A DNA stretch of 64,000 nucleotides, taken from positions 10,223,485-10,287,484 of the forward strand of contig OY986968.1 of NCBI GenBank assembly GCA_963920575.1, written 5' to 3'. The DNA is from Narthecium ossifragum (Eukaryota; Streptophyta; Magnoliopsida; Dioscoreales; Nartheciaceae). The position numbers and the translations under genes are program-made. The notes beneath the pieces are model-generated. The model was given only the letters and a program-made list of their open reading frames with translations. It was not told where the DNA came from and ran no database searches. Positions within the stretch are counted from its first letter, which is position 1, and each line of letters begins with the position of its first letter. Of the stretch, positions 46,135 to 57,837 are shown one piece after another.

Positions 46135-48627
46135 TGTCACACCCCGACCCAGAAAACTCATCCAGGACGGGGCGTGAGGGTCCTAACACTATTCATCATC
46201 AACCGGCGCAGTACAAGCGGAAAGGATAAACAATTTAATCAAAAGTAATCCAGAGGCTAAGCAGATTTAATCATAATATAACATCAATTCTTACAATATA
46301 TGAGTTCCAAAATACAGATTTATACAACATCCCAAAGGTTCTTCAAAAAGGGGTACAACAGTCATAACCTCCAACAAAACCTCAGGCGCCTCTGGATGTA
46401 CTCGCGCCGCCAAAAGCCGAACCTGCTGGCTCCACTGAGGAGGAACTGCCGCCTGCACCTGCAAACGCAACCCGGGTAGGAATGAGCAAAAAGCCCAGTA
46501 GGGTTCTACTCTACGGCACACTGAAAGGAGGTAAACAACAACAGTGTCATTTCCCCGCCTAAGTCTAAAGGATGCCACGGGGTCCCATAACCCCTATCGA
46601 TTCCCCAAGGGATCCTACTCTTCTCAACCGACCACGCTGGGAATACCGTCCAAACACGCTGGGAGGAAAACAAGAACCAGAACCAGTAGGAACACCCTTT
46701 ACCCAGCAGGAAGCCACTGCCTGGGGACACACGTCGGGGACATCGACAACCATCCTTAGCACTTGGCATTGGAGAGCCGACACGACCTCTAAACCTCAAG
46801 CATTACAATATTCCAGTCCGACTAACGCAATCCTCAATCACCAAAGATTCAGATCAACAATCACACCCTAATCCTGACTACCCATCCACGGTCCTAAGGC
46901 TAGATCCGAGCTACCCGAGAGCCTCGGATCGGCGACCTAAAACATCGCCCGCCTAACCTCAAATGCTTCTAATGCATACAATGTATGAGCTTAAGCAAAC
47001 ATCTACCCTAGATGTCTCTATATGTCACATCAGCAGTTATAAGTTCCACAGATATACAATAGCCCTCGGCACTCGCCGGCAAGAGGCTAAGGTTCTACAG
47101 TTCCTCATTAGCTAGCACTCATAGCTAGCTAATGGTTTAGCAAACAACTAAGCATTTAATTTCTACCAAACATGTATTTTCCATCAAAACTTGAATTAAA
47201 TGCAAGCATAACCATAAGTTTGCAAAAAGGGAGGGAACTCGGATCAAACATCAAACCCGATGAAAGTCCTTTGAAAACATAATGAAATCCACTTACAAGC
47301 TTCCCTATATGTTTAAGATTCAATCAAGATTGAAGGCCATTTAAGGAAAACCAGAAAACACTGTTCAAAAGGCCACGGACGATGCCACGGTCGATCCGTG
47401 GATCGACCGTGAGGCCCACATGAAGGAAACCAAGGGCGACGGTCGATCCAACCATCGACCCTGATCAGCCCAAAACCAACCAGAGCCTGACGGTCGATGC
47501 GACGGTCGATCCGACGGTCGACCGTCAGGTAAATGGCGAAAAAGCTAAGGTCCCACGGTCGATCGATCCATCGACCCTGGGAACCCAAAATCTCAACAGA
47601 GCCTTACGGTCGATGCGACGGTCGACCGTCAGGCCCAAAGCAAACATACTAAAGCTGGACGGTCGATACATTGATCGACCGTCGAGCCTGACGGTCGATG
47701 CACCGATCGACCGTCGAGCTCAAAATGCAGTATTTCGGAAATCCATTTTCTAAGATTCGAAGGATCAAAACATGTTAGAATACAATCAAACTTTGCAAGC
47801 AAGTGTATTTTGAAGTGAGGGATCTAATGATGCAAAGAAATCCATATTTGGACGGTTAAATCCCATTTTAGGTCGGAAAACCAAAACCGACGAAACTTCG
47901 ACAATACGGAAAGCGAACCGTTACAATACCAGAATTTGCAAAGCAAGAATACAAGGAATGACCTACATTGCACACCAGGAACTACAAGCATTCTAACATG
48001 GCATTCACAGCACAACCATAAACATCATAGCCTAGTAGAACCCGATCCAAGGATCGAGGTAGAAACACCTACCTTAAACGCAATTCTAGCTTCTCCACGC
48101 GTCCAGCCAACCGCGCCGTGAAGATCCTCTGCTCAAACTCAGTCCTCCAAGCTCTAGCCCAGCCGGAGGAGAAGGGGAGAAGGGAGAGGAAGAGGAGCCG
48201 TCGGTGGAGAAGAGAAGGAAGAACCAGCCAAGGAAGAGAAGAAGGGAAGGAGAGAAGAGAGGAGAAAAGAGAGGGGAGCGGGTAGGGGGTTGGAGCCAAC
48301 TGCTCCAACCACCCTCCACTCACCAGGCCCTCTAATGGGCCGGATCCTCTAACGGGTCGAAAGCCCGTTCGACCCGCTCACGAGCCCGAGCTGGGATCTT
48401 CCGATCCCAGGCCCACCTAACCATCCTAAACAACCACATACAACAATCCAAGGCCGTGGGTGCAACGCGGGTGTGAAACCGACCACCAGGGGGCATATTT
48501 ACCAAAATGCCCCTGGGGTCCAAACCGCCACACGATCGCCCGATCGTGCCCGACGCGGAACCAAACCAATAGGAAACCGGCTCTCGACCCACGTGGTCGA
48601 GCCAGGTCCGAGGGACGGGCCCTCACA
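46135..48627 (-). mobile_element. Solo LTR (family S1), TSD TGACA
   Basis: It starts TGTCACACCCCGACCCAG and ends GGGACGGGCCCTCACA, bounded by TGACA at 46130-46134 and 48628-48632. It is 2493 bp. The whole length is colinear with 3568-6131: a catccaggac start block, the gatgccacggggtcc..ccaaggga motif near 46572, the CGGTCGAT cluster, and gggcatatttaccaaaatgc near the end. There is no internal domain. Scattered ORFs on both strands are chance. The Pro/Arg-rich ORFs near 48069-48323 come from a purine-rich block. Confidence 0.93.
47375..47725. repeat. CGGTCGAT palindrome cluster in solo LTR S1
   Basis: The cluster contains gacgatgccacggtcgatcc, ggtcgatcgatccatcgacc ctgggaa, aacagagccttacggtcgatg and gacggtcgaccgtcagg. 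The spacing and spacer words match the copia LTR cluster more closely than random palindromes could. Confidence 0.9.
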
Positions 48628-48632
48628 TGACA

Positions 48633-49235
48633 AGCCTCCATCCAGTGCATGGGGGAGGCAAGCAGCACAGTACTGCTGCACCAACAACGGATCGAGGGAG
48701 CGAGAGAGAGAGGACATACCTAACATGAGAGAGAGCCAATTTTGTCATAAAGTGTGGATGTATCTATCAGGGGTTATTGTTGGATGGTGAAGATGGGGGT
48801 CTGTCTACCTGCTGTAAGGAAATTTGGAGCAGTACATTGTATATTGAGGGCCAGAGTTAGCAATTTAAAAGAGAGGGATTTTTTATAGTAACGTTGAGGC
48901 CGAGGAGGAAATCTTGGGATCAAGCCATAAGATACCACAGAGTCATATCTTGCTCGACAGAACCAAGACGTGTTGACTCGACCATGCCTCATATTCTAGT
49001 AAAATCGAGAAAAGAGTCAAAAGATCCACTGAAGCTGTGTTTATCGGGTTCAGTATGCCTCAAACCATTATACCAACGATCTAAATCTGTTTGAATCAAA
49101 TCCAATGATTCAAATTTTTAGCATCTAAATTCCAGTCAGTTTTTTATAAGTGATTTGAACCGTTGGATCTTATTCAAACATATCTGAACCGTTGGTATGA
49201 TGGGAAGAGGAAAGTGATGGTACGATGCAAGCTTT
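48633..49235. other. Intergenic sequence with a 130-bp hairpin
   Basis: No gene is supported. The stretch between the solo LTR and the LINE tail contains a gagagagagag run near 48700 and the inverted repeat listed at 49070-49198. Confidence 0.6.
49070..49198. repeat. MITE-like inverted repeat
   Basis: The left arm (ataccaacgatctaaatctg, then tttgaatcaaatccaa) and right arm (ttggatcttattcaaacata, then tctgaaccgttggtat) are imperfect inverted repeats of about 48 bases around a 30-base loop. A short foldback of this form is typical of MITEs and can yield 24-nt siRNAs; no TSD is clear. Confidence 0.6.
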
Positions 49236-50541
49236 TTTTTGTTTCATTAGTTGAACCCAAAGGTTAAGGTATCACATTACATCTTCCAACCTATCTAAAC
49301 CGTCCTCATAGTCCCAACACAATTGAGACTGTGCAGGGCGACACCTACAGGCAACGCCGTCAGCCATAGTATTACTCTCTCGGGGTATATGAACAAAAAT
49401 AACAGAGTCAAAGCCAAGAAGGTCCGCCCATATGTCTCGAGTTGTCTCTCCCACTTCAACCGCCCATAAACGAATCCCGTTAAGAATGTCCATACTAATC
49501 TGTGAATCAGATTCAATCACCAACCTCTGAATTCCTCGATCCTTAGCCCAATGGAGTCCCCAATAGATAGCTAGCATTTATGCATGCATAGTAGACTGCG
49601 ATTCCACTGGCCTTCCCGTCACCCACAATAACCTATCTTCCTGGCTATGTTCAACTCCAACCACCCCTACGACAACATCTCCAAAAACCGATGCATCAAC
49701 TTCAATGACTAGCCCGAGCTCACTCCTCTTATCCTTCTTGTGCTCCATTTCCTTCCTGCTTAGGAACTCATCAACCGAACTCCTAGCTGAACGTGACACC
49801 ACTTCCAGCAAGTCCCTATCTTCTTCAAACACAACTATGTTTCTCATTTTCCAAATATGCCAAATAACGTATGCAATATAGGCTTTTATCTTCACCATTC
49901 TTGGTTGATTAGAGGATTGCACCAGAGCCTCTAGGAATCTATCAACTTCCCAAAATTCACATCCCGGATGTAGGTCTCCTATCATAGCAAAGAGAACTCT
50001 CCTAGCAAACTGGCAATCAAAGAGGATATGGGTAATGCTTTCGTCCTGCATTTGACAAATAGGGCATACCTTATTTGAGACCATGTGGCACTTCCATAGC
50101 TTCTCCTTCACTGCTATCTTCCCATGGAGCACACACCATAAGAATTGTCTAATGCGCGGTTCTGCCTGTAACCTCCACACATTATGCCAAATAGATGACT
50201 CCTCCAATCTCAAGGCTGGCACTTTCTTTCTGATGAGATAGTTATAAGCTGAGGCTATTGAGACCACGAGGGGTGAAATTTCCATTTGCATTTATCTCCC
50301 ATCTCACCTTACCTGATCGGCATCTCTAAAATCTACATTTGTAGTGCAGGGTTACAGAATTCAGATACTTTTGTGACATCCCAGTGTCCTTCAGACTGTA
50401 AGTCTCCTACTACTGCATTTAGATAAACATCATCCATACTGAATGGACTTTGTACAACATCCAATTCTTCCTCTCCTAGCCAACAGACATGAAAAAGGTT
50501 GATGTGGCTGCTTTGACCCAGGAGACAATGCAAGCCTCTTC
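49236..50541 (-). pseudogene. LINE ORF2 3' part: zinc-binding RT tail and RNase H
   Basis: The - strand encodes the zf-RVT region (WHNVWRLQAEPRIRQFLWCV, CPICQMQDESITHILFDCQFA) on 50291-49578. After a stop at the Met-His-Ala boundary comes a plant LINE RNase H (LVIEVDASVFGDVVVGVVGV, WGLHWAKDRGIQRLVIESD, VHIPRESNTMADGVA) to 49272. A poly(A) of eight bases lies at 49236-49243 on the - strand and marks the LINE 3' end. The upstream half lies at 53303-53700, beyond an inserted transposon. A stop (50577 area) and the RNase H frame break make it dead. Confidence 0.85.
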
Positions 50542-51435
50542 TAAGGGGTTGTTTGGTTAGGATGTATCAAGGAGTATCGCGCACGTGATGCACCCTGATA
50601 CATTGATCTTATGTTTGGTTCGCAGGGTGCATCATCTAATACATGCATCATTGGATGTATTTACCCCTCAAATTGTGCATCGTATGAAACGACCAAAATG
50701 GTCGTTTCATATGATGCACCCTCCACGGTGCACTACCCCATGCACCAGCGATATATGCACGGTCCCCAACACTGGCTCATTACTTCCATCCCTTTGCCAT
50801 TACCCTCACCATCCCCGAGCATCCTCGTTCTCTCTCTCGCCACCATGTTCTCGTTCTCTCTCTCGCGGTCGATCTCTTCCAGACGATGGACCCCCAGCTC
50901 TTCTCCAGTGGGTGAAACTCGAGTCGCATCTGTCAATCCACTCCGACCGCCGTTAAAACCCCTTCTCTCCACCCCAATCTCTATCTCACAACCGTCGTTC
51001 CACTGCAGATATGAGAACCCTTCTACAAATCGAAGAAAACCCAAAGGTACTAAGCACCGCTTTGATCCCTATTCCTTTCTCATTAGTTTTCTACTTCGTT
51101 AGAGAGTATTTACTACTCACCTCTGTCCTTTGTCCGAGAATCATCTCCTCTTGATCACTTCTATCTTTCGTTTAGAGCTCTTGGAACAGTGGAACCCTCT
51201 CTCGGTGTTGATTTCGGAGTTTTGAGCTATTTCACTGGATTCGGCCCCAAGGTATTCCTTGTCCTTCTTCTCCACGTTATCTCGTGAAGATTGCGCTCTT
51301 TTTGGAACTTTTTTGGAGCTTCATTAGTTGCCTCGATCTGGAGTGGATGGGGGTGCATGGTGTTTGGGGTTAGATTTGTTCAAATCTCGAGGGCAATGGG
51401 TGTGTTTTGGGTTGGCGGAGTGGGGTTTTGATTGT

Positions 51436-52719
51436 GTGTCGATAAGTCACTAAATATTCATAATTAAATCCCTTAATTTATCTTTATTAGCCCAAAAGTG
51501 TTTGTATTTAATAGTTTGTTAGTTTCTTTCAAGTTCAATGAAGATTCAAGATAGAAAATACAGAAAAGAGTTAATATGTTGAAAATACACTGCTTTGCTG
51601 TCAGTTTGGAAAGAATTCTCCATAATTTTCAGAAATTCTTAAATTTTTGAAATTTGAAGGACTGTTAGAAGACATCAAGATGAACAACTTTCATTTTGAA
51701 CACTTTGCTAAATTATGTACAAAAGTTCAAGAATTATCAAAACAAGTTGACTGGAAAAACCAGTCTGGATGATCAATCGGCCAGACAGACGATCAATCGA
51801 TGAATAGTGACGATTAATCGGTCATACGGGCGATCGATCGGTCGGGCGGAAATCTAATTTCAGAAACATTAGAGATTAAAGTCATACTTGAAGTCTAATG
51901 CTTGGGCTGAGTTTTTCGCTATAAAAGGAGGTTTTCTGGCCGAAACTTGGAGGTCTCCATAGAGAAAAAAAGAGAATTAGGGTTTGGAAGATTTTTTGAA
52001 GAAGACGGAGATATAGTTTGGATCCCTATCGTTCTTCATCGAATTTATGGCATTCATCCCCAAGATGAGTGACTAAATCTTTTATCTAAGTATATCATGA
52101 AGCTTTAGTGTAGCTTTTCTGTATTTTCTAGTTGAAAACTTATATTTCTTGTTCTAGACATGATCTTATGGATATGATTTTAATGTTAATAGAGTTGAAG
52201 GAACGGAGTTCCTTGACTTATTTTTAGGCCTATATGATTTTTGTGATTGACTGTAGTGATCCATAAAATAGTTTTAATGTAGTTTGTGAATACCCGATAT
52301 GTTGTGCTAAGGTTACCCCGAAGACAAGCTATGCTAATCGAAGATAAAGTATATTTTTGGAAAACACTTACTTTCTTTTAGGGATTCATGTAAGCTTAAG
52401 AAGCTATAAATTTATAATGTCTTGATAAGAAAACAAGAGGATAACTAGAGAATATACGAAGTGAAACTAAAGTGGATTAGAGTCTTGAGATTTAATTTCG
52501 CCTTCGTTGTTTAAATCAAAAGTTTCCCTATGGACCGATCCCGTATTTCATCACCATTCTATTAGTTTAGTTTCGAATAAGGGTATATATATATATTTAT
52601 AAATTGTGGATTGCATACGATTTAATGACATCGTTTCGTGAGACATCATGTGTGACTTGATAATCCGTTTAATCTATTGAGTTGCTGAATGAGGGTGTTA
52701 TTAGTATAAACTCTTGAGC
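51436..52719 (+). mobile_element. Athila 5' LTR fragment (second subfamily)
   Basis: The start is proposed at TGTGTCGATAAGTCACTAAA. A TATA box (ctaTAAAAGG) lies at 51920 and a short GATCGATC-rich cluster at 51772-51840 about 80 bases upstream. The U5 landmark gtttccctatggaccgatcc follows near 52520. The 3' limit is set by a degenerate PBS (ttttggtgtcttggtggaa, 52720-52738) resembling the Athila tRNA-Asp type. Some 90 bases of leader follow, then a copia scrap; gag and pol are absent. The LTR resembles 1667-2092. The start and TSD are uncertain. Confidence 0.6.
51772..51840. repeat. CGATCAATCG palindrome cluster in Athila LTR
   Basis: The words gatgatcaatcggccagaca, gacgatcaatcgatgaatag, gacgattaatcggtcatacg and gcgatcgatcggtcggg repeat with period about 18-20. 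The core is related to CGATCGATCG but the spacers differ from those in the copia, S1 and Athila-1/2 modules. Confidence 0.7.
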
Positions 52720-52831
52720 TTTTGGTGTCTTGGTGGAATGCCCACAATTTTGCAAGTTCTATCTTTACATATCTATCATACAGCTAGTTATTTTGCAATT
52801 TTGGCTAAGTTAGGTGCATCATCCGTGCCCC

Positions 52832-52948
52832 CCACGGTCGATTCATACATTGACCATCAATATAATAAATTCACAAATTAGGATTTTAAATGTATATTTT
52901 ATCATTCAATATATATTGACATCATCAAAATAAGATTAGGAACCAATA
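52832..52948 (-). mobile_element. 5'-terminal scrap of a copia LTR
   Basis: Read on the - strand (from about 52948 down) it runs ttggttcctaatcttatttt, gatgatgtcaatatatattg, then aatgataaaatatac. This resembles the first 110 bases of the Sirevirus LTR at 8096-8210. It ends in a CGGTCGAT-like unit (ccacggtcgattcatacatt on the + strand, 52836-52855). Confidence 0.6.
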
Positions 52949-53302
52949 ATAATATTCTTGTCTTTGTGAAAGTGTCTAATTAGCAGCCAAATTATCTAAT
53001 TAAATAATAATATTCATGTCTATGTTATTTATAACAACTGAACGTAACCTCACCACTATAGAAGATGGTGACCACATCTCATCGATTCAGCCTCCCTAGA
53101 TGGCAAACCAAATATAGAATCAGGTTGCATCGGATGATTCCAAAAGCAAACCAAACAGTAGCATAGGTTGCATCACGTGGCCCATGTTTCAAATAATCTC
53201 AACAACCAAACAAGTGATTGGATGGCCGATGCATGCACCTCAGGATGCATGCATCCGACGATCCCTCTGCACCAGCAATTCGAGCAACCAAACACACCCT
53301 TA

Positions 53303-53700
53303 GTTCATCGGCATCCTCACATAGGTTTTTCCAATGGACCGAGCCATATCTAGAATCTCTAGATAAAGGGAGGACTTCTTCCCATTTGTACCTCGTCTTC
53401 GTTAGTTGGAACCAAAAGGTGTCTCTATGAATCAAGAATTCAGCCATACGATTTTTCTTGATAGCCTTCTGCCAAGTTTGAAGGTCACGTAGCCGAGTCC
53501 TCCAACCTCCGTCGGCAAGCAAGTTTCCATCCAAGCAACACAAAACACCCCTGAACACCTACCCTGCCAAATAAAGTTCCTCCCAATACTATTAATCCTC
53601 TTAATCACGGCAGTTGGGATTTTGTTGTTAAACCTGTGTTTATATAGCCTCATAACAATGGACGTAGAGATGCATCTCGACTTCATATTCTCAGGTGGAT
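53303..53700 (-). pseudogene. LINE ORF2 5' piece
   Basis: The LINE is read in two frames: KIPTAVIKRINSIGRNFIWQG (53686-53432) and RDLQTWQKAIKKNRMAEFLI to HWKNLCEDADEL (53500-53303). These are the RT-end and connector regions of plant LINEs. The frames are shifted near 53540 and the 5' end is truncated near 53700. It continues at 50541 after the Harbinger-like insertion. Confidence 0.75.
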
Positions 53701-54881
53701 TTGACAGTTATGGCCCGCGTGTTTGGCAGCGAGAAGGCAGAGAAGTGAAACGGTTTTATGAGATCGAGAACTAGCTCTACGAAGTTACTTTTTGAGAAGT
53801 GGACTTCGTTTGGAAAAGAGAAATAATTCTTCGAAACTAAGATTTATTTATCATGAGTTAATTAAAAAAATAAACACATAAAACAAGTCTACAAGACATG
53901 AGAGCCATCATAATCCTGTACGTCGTTCAAAATTTTATCCTCTTATTATGTGTGAACTTACTCGGATTTGGGAATCCTCTCTTTTGCACCGGGCGATTAT
54001 CCCGGTGAAAATCTAACGGTGAGCACTTTGGGGCTGACTTAAAATGAAATGAACGGCCATAATTTTGGCCCTTTCAATCCCATGGTCCAAATGGACAGTT
54101 TATTTCATGCATCATAAAAGGGTTTAGGGCTGTAATCGACCTGAACTTGATCAAGTTTCCCTCTAATTAAACTTGGCTTGAAATTAATTTCAAACCTAAC
54201 ATTAGGGATAAGCTTGGCTCGATTACTTTCAAATCGAGCTTCATTTTGATCATGTTTCAATTCTAGCCGAGCTTGACCCTTAACGTGCCATGCACTTAAT
54301 ACTTGTCCAATTGATATCAACAACTCTTATCTTTTCAAAAAAAAACATTGATATCAACAACTCTTAATCAGCCTAAATCAACAAGCCTTAATATGCTGCT
54401 AAAATTTAGATCAAACTCGAAATAGAAAAGATTTAAATTTGATTTTTCAAACTAGAACTCGAATAGATTTATTCAATTATCAATTTTCACCATAAAACGC
54501 AAGCTTACTTCCAAACATGATTTTTTACATTAAATAAAATAGAGCAAAGACAAAAGAAAAATGACAACAAGAGTTAACAAGCTTAAAGAGCCAAGCTGAT
54601 ACTTTTCGAGCTCAGCTTGAAATCAATTTCGAGCAAACAAAAGTGATCTGGCCTATTTAGATTGCTTAATCAAACCTACCGCTAAGCCAAACTTAGGCCA
54701 AGCTCGAGCCGCTCATTTATCTTGTCCGCCCTACTCGAGACTAAGCTACAAACTGTCTTCTTTATTCAACAAAAGAAGAAAGATACTGCCAACTTCGTCC
54801 TTCAAATTTTAAAAATAAGAAAATAAAAGAAAACCAGACATGCTACAAAATTGAGACATAAAACATATATATGAAATATAT
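53701..54881. other. Intergenic sequence, AGCTCGA-type remnant
   Basis: No gene is seen. Between about 54105 and 54740 many copies of aagctcgag and ttgagctcgagc-like words recur with AT-rich spacers, as at 44575-45030, pointing to a decayed element of the same style. The rest is AT-rich. Confidence 0.5.
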
Positions 54882-55840
54882 TAATTAAAAGGGGATTTGT
54901 CCATAACCCCATTATTAACGCCCTTTTCGTTCAAAACCCAAGCAAGTTTAGGGAAAACCCCACACAATATTTTCTTGGGATAATAATCCAAAATCTTTCA
55001 AAAAAAATCATACTGCCCTCACCTTCTCCGTTGAGCTCGCCCGTGCCCTTTCTCCTCTCCGATCAATGTCTCTATCAAGCTCGCTTCCGGCGTCTCCCTC
55101 CTTCTCCGGCATAGTCGCAGCCACCCGCGGCCACCGGCGGCACCTTCCCTCTCCTCGAGCTCGACGATGACGGTCGCCTCCAGCCTCCCACGTCCTCGAC
55201 CACTCCGTCAAGCTCCAGAACTCCCACCTCGTCTCCCACCCCTCGACCTTGCACTGCTCTCCTCCCCCGCCATGCTCCGCCCCGGTCGCGTGAGAGGTGG
55301 AGGAAGGAAGCGAAGAGAAGGGCGGCGGAATCCGATGGAGCTCGGCGATGACAAGGTTGGCTTCAGAGCGGTGCTGAGGGTGATGGAGAGGCATCACGTC
55401 GAGTCTGGATAAGAGGTCACGGGAGAGGTGGAGGAAGGAAGCGAAGAAAAGGGCGGCGAGCACCGTAGTCAAAACCCACATCCACTGCATCCAAGAGATT
55501 AACGATGATTAGACTGTGGCCCATCAAAACCCACACCACCAATCCAAAGCCTTCCCAGCAATTAATGCTGATTAGACTGAGGCCCATCAAAACCCACACC
55601 CACTGCAGCCCCTTGGCCCCGTCCCCTCCACTCTCCCATCTTCTGCATGTGCCAACTTAACATGCCCTATGATTCTACTACGGCCTATTATCATAGTTTA
55701 GAAAAGAAAAATAATTTAAAATTTTAATAATTACATATTTATCTCCGAAAACTTTCATATACGACATGAATCTTTCAAAAATTTAGTTTCTTGCAAAAAT
55801 ATCATTCTATTTACTTAAGTCACTAATCTAGTGTTATCTG

Positions 55841-56583
55841 GATCCATTTTCATCTTTCTGACTCCATTTTCATCTTTCTGAATCCATTTCCATCTCTCTG
55901 GTCTATTTTCATCTCTCTGGTCCACTTTCATCTCTCTGGTCTATTTTCATCTCTACTTTCATCTCTCTGATCTATTTTCATCTCTCTGGTCCACTTTCAT
56001 CTCTCTGGTCTATTTCCATCTCTACTTTCATCTCTCTGGTCTATTTTCATCTCTCTTGTCCACTTTCATCTCTCTGGTCTATTTCCATCTCTACTTTCAT
56101 CTCTCTGGTCTATTTTCATCTCTCTGGTCTATTTCCATCTCTACTTTCATCTCTTTGGTCTATTTTCATCTCTTTAGTCTATTTTCATCTCTACTTTCAT
56201 CTCTCTGGTCTACTTTCATCTCTCTGGTCTATTTTCATCTCTACTTTCATCTCTTTGGTATATTTTCATCTCTACTTTCATCTCTTTGGTCTATTTTCAT
56301 CTCTCTTGTTTATTTTCATCTCTCTGGTCTATTTCCATCTCTAATTTCATTTCTCTGGTCTATTTTCATCTCTCTAGTCTATTTCCATCTCTACTTTCAT
56401 CTCTCTGGTCTATTTTCATCTCTCTGGTCTATTTCCATCTCTACTTTCATCTCTTTGGTCTATTTTCATCTCTCTGGTCTATTTTCATCTCTCTGGTCTA
56501 TTTCCATCTCTAATTTCATCTCTCTGGTCTATTTTCATCTCTCTTGTCTATTTTCATCTCTCTGATCTATGTTCATCTTTCTA
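55841..56583. repeat. Minisatellite of 19-bp TTTCATCTCTCTGGTCTAT units
   Basis: About 37-40 tandem copies of a 19-bp unit alternate irregularly with a shorter 12-bp variant (TTTCATCTCTAC). Early copies have a catctttctgactccatttt form. Units differ by single bases, as expected of a locally evolving array. The long + strand ORF (56056-56565) is only its translation (FISLVYFHL repeats) and is not a gene. Confidence 0.95.
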
Positions 56584-56598
56584 AACCCTTATGGTCTA

Positions 56599-56905
56599 TT
56601 TTCCCACTCCCCCACCTCCACGAGAGAAGCCCAGCACACCCATCTCCTTGTCCTTTAGATCCAGGCCTCCACAAGAGATCAATCATGGTCCTTGTCAACT
56701 CCTCATTTAAAGCTTCCACTTTTCCCACTCTCCCACCTCCACGAGAGAAGCCCAGCACACCCACCTCCTTGTCCTTTAGATCCAGTCCTCCACAAGAAAT
56801 CAATTATGGTCCTTGTCAACTCCTCATTTAAAGCTTCCACTTTTCCCACTCCCCCACCTCCACGAGAGAAGCCCAACACACCCACCTCCTCGTCCTTTAG
56901 GATTT
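56599..56905. repeat. Tandem repeat of ~121 bp (2.5 copies)
   Basis: The block starting ttttcccactcccccacctc and containing gagagaagcccagcacaccc and tcaatcatggtccttgtcaa repeats at about 56599, 56719 and 56841; the third copy is cut at about 56905. Copies differ at few bases. It lies directly after the minisatellite, within MULE-2. Confidence 0.9.
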
Positions 56906-57837
56906 GGTTCATGTCAGCATCTCCCACTCCCTCTCTCTTGTTCTCTCCCCTTCTTATCCCAACCACACACCGGTCGGCAATGATCATAGTTGCGTCGCCC
57001 TTACTCGGAGCTCCATCACCGGCTCAGCGGAGATCCGAGCTCGTCGTCGCCGGCAAAACCCCATGCTGCATCCACCTTCCTCTCTCTTCTCTCCAATGGT
57101 GATTAATCCTTCCCTTGCTAGAGGCTGCACATGCTTCATCCACTATTTTAATCAGGCTGGTGCGTCGCCGCGCACGCTTCGCCCGTATCGAACGATTGTG
57201 ATCAAGGACTTGATCAAGCCGATAGAAAGCCGCCTTGGGGTAGTAGGGTGGTGTGGCTGTTGCAGGGAGGTCGATGAGAGAGGGGGAGGTCGACAAGAGA
57301 GGAGGAGGTCGGTGACAAAGAGTTGGGGCGTGGGTTCCGATGGTGGTAGGGAAGGGAGAAGAGAGTGGCGACAGTGTGGGCTTGCGGAAAGGACGATGCC
57401 AACGGCAGGAGTCCGACTAGGTGGATGGCGGCGACGATGAGAGATCTGGAGATGGGTTCCGGGGTGGTCGGCGACGCATGTAACGGTGAGGGTGGAGGCG
57501 GTGCCGTGGGATTGTGGCTGGGAGGTGAGATAGCTGGTGGTTGTGACGGCGAGGTGTCGGGGAGGTGAGTAGGCTACGAGCGCGCGGCCTTGGGTCATTA
57601 TGGTCTTCGCCGGAGGTAGATGGTAATGGCCGAAGAAGAGTACTTCGCCGGAGGAGTGGTGATAACTAGAGTGATTGGTGGCTGATAGAGAGGGAGGGGG
57701 CATTATGGTCTTTTTTTTAATTACACAAGCCAAATAAACCTATCAAATAGGGTTTTCACCTTAAAAATCAAGCTAATGGGGTTTTTTATGATAATTTTTG
57801 TTAAACTAGTGTTATCACCAATTATCCGTAATTAAAA

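Larger units (their letters stand above)
50545..53299. mobile_element. PIF/Harbinger-like element splitting the LINE
   Basis: The ends are GGGGTTGTTTGGTTAGGATG and, reading inward from the right, GGGTGTGTTTGGTTGCTCGA. Adjacent 3-bp flanks are TAA (left) and TTA (right), consistent with a TWA duplication with one change. Removing the element fuses LINE codons DADEL to RRGLHCLL in one frame. No transposase is recognised. The 5' third (50545-51435) has pyrimidine-rich leader-like sequence; the middle holds a nested Athila LTR. Total 2755 bp including insertions. Confidence 0.7.
54891..57828. mobile_element. Mutator-like element with 9-bp TSD (MULE-2)
   Basis: It is flanked by the exact 9-mer TAATTAAAA (54882-54890 and 57829-57837). 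The ends are diverged inverted repeats: left GGGGATTTGTCCATAACCCC, right (inward) CGGATAATTGGTGATAACAC. Further in, the left has aaaatcatactgccctcacc and the right ttaaaaaaaagaccataatg ccccctcc. No MURA transposase is seen. The interior holds GC-rich gene-like blocks (55000-55640 and about 57000-57690), a minisatellite and 121-bp tandem repeats. The 160-codon - strand ORF (55490-55008, hydrophobic start MQWMWVLTTVLAALFFASFL) may be a captured fragment of unknown origin. Confidence 0.7.

Noticed and set aside
55008..55490. 160-residue ORF with a hydrophobic start as an independent gene
   Set aside because: No family recognised, it lies inside MULE-2, and part of its sequence (gaggtggaggaaggaagcga) is repeated within 150 bp; kept only as a possible captured fragment.
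56056..56565. 169-residue repetitive ORF (FISLVYFHL units)
   Set aside because: It is a translation of the 19-bp minisatellite; other frames are open in the same way.
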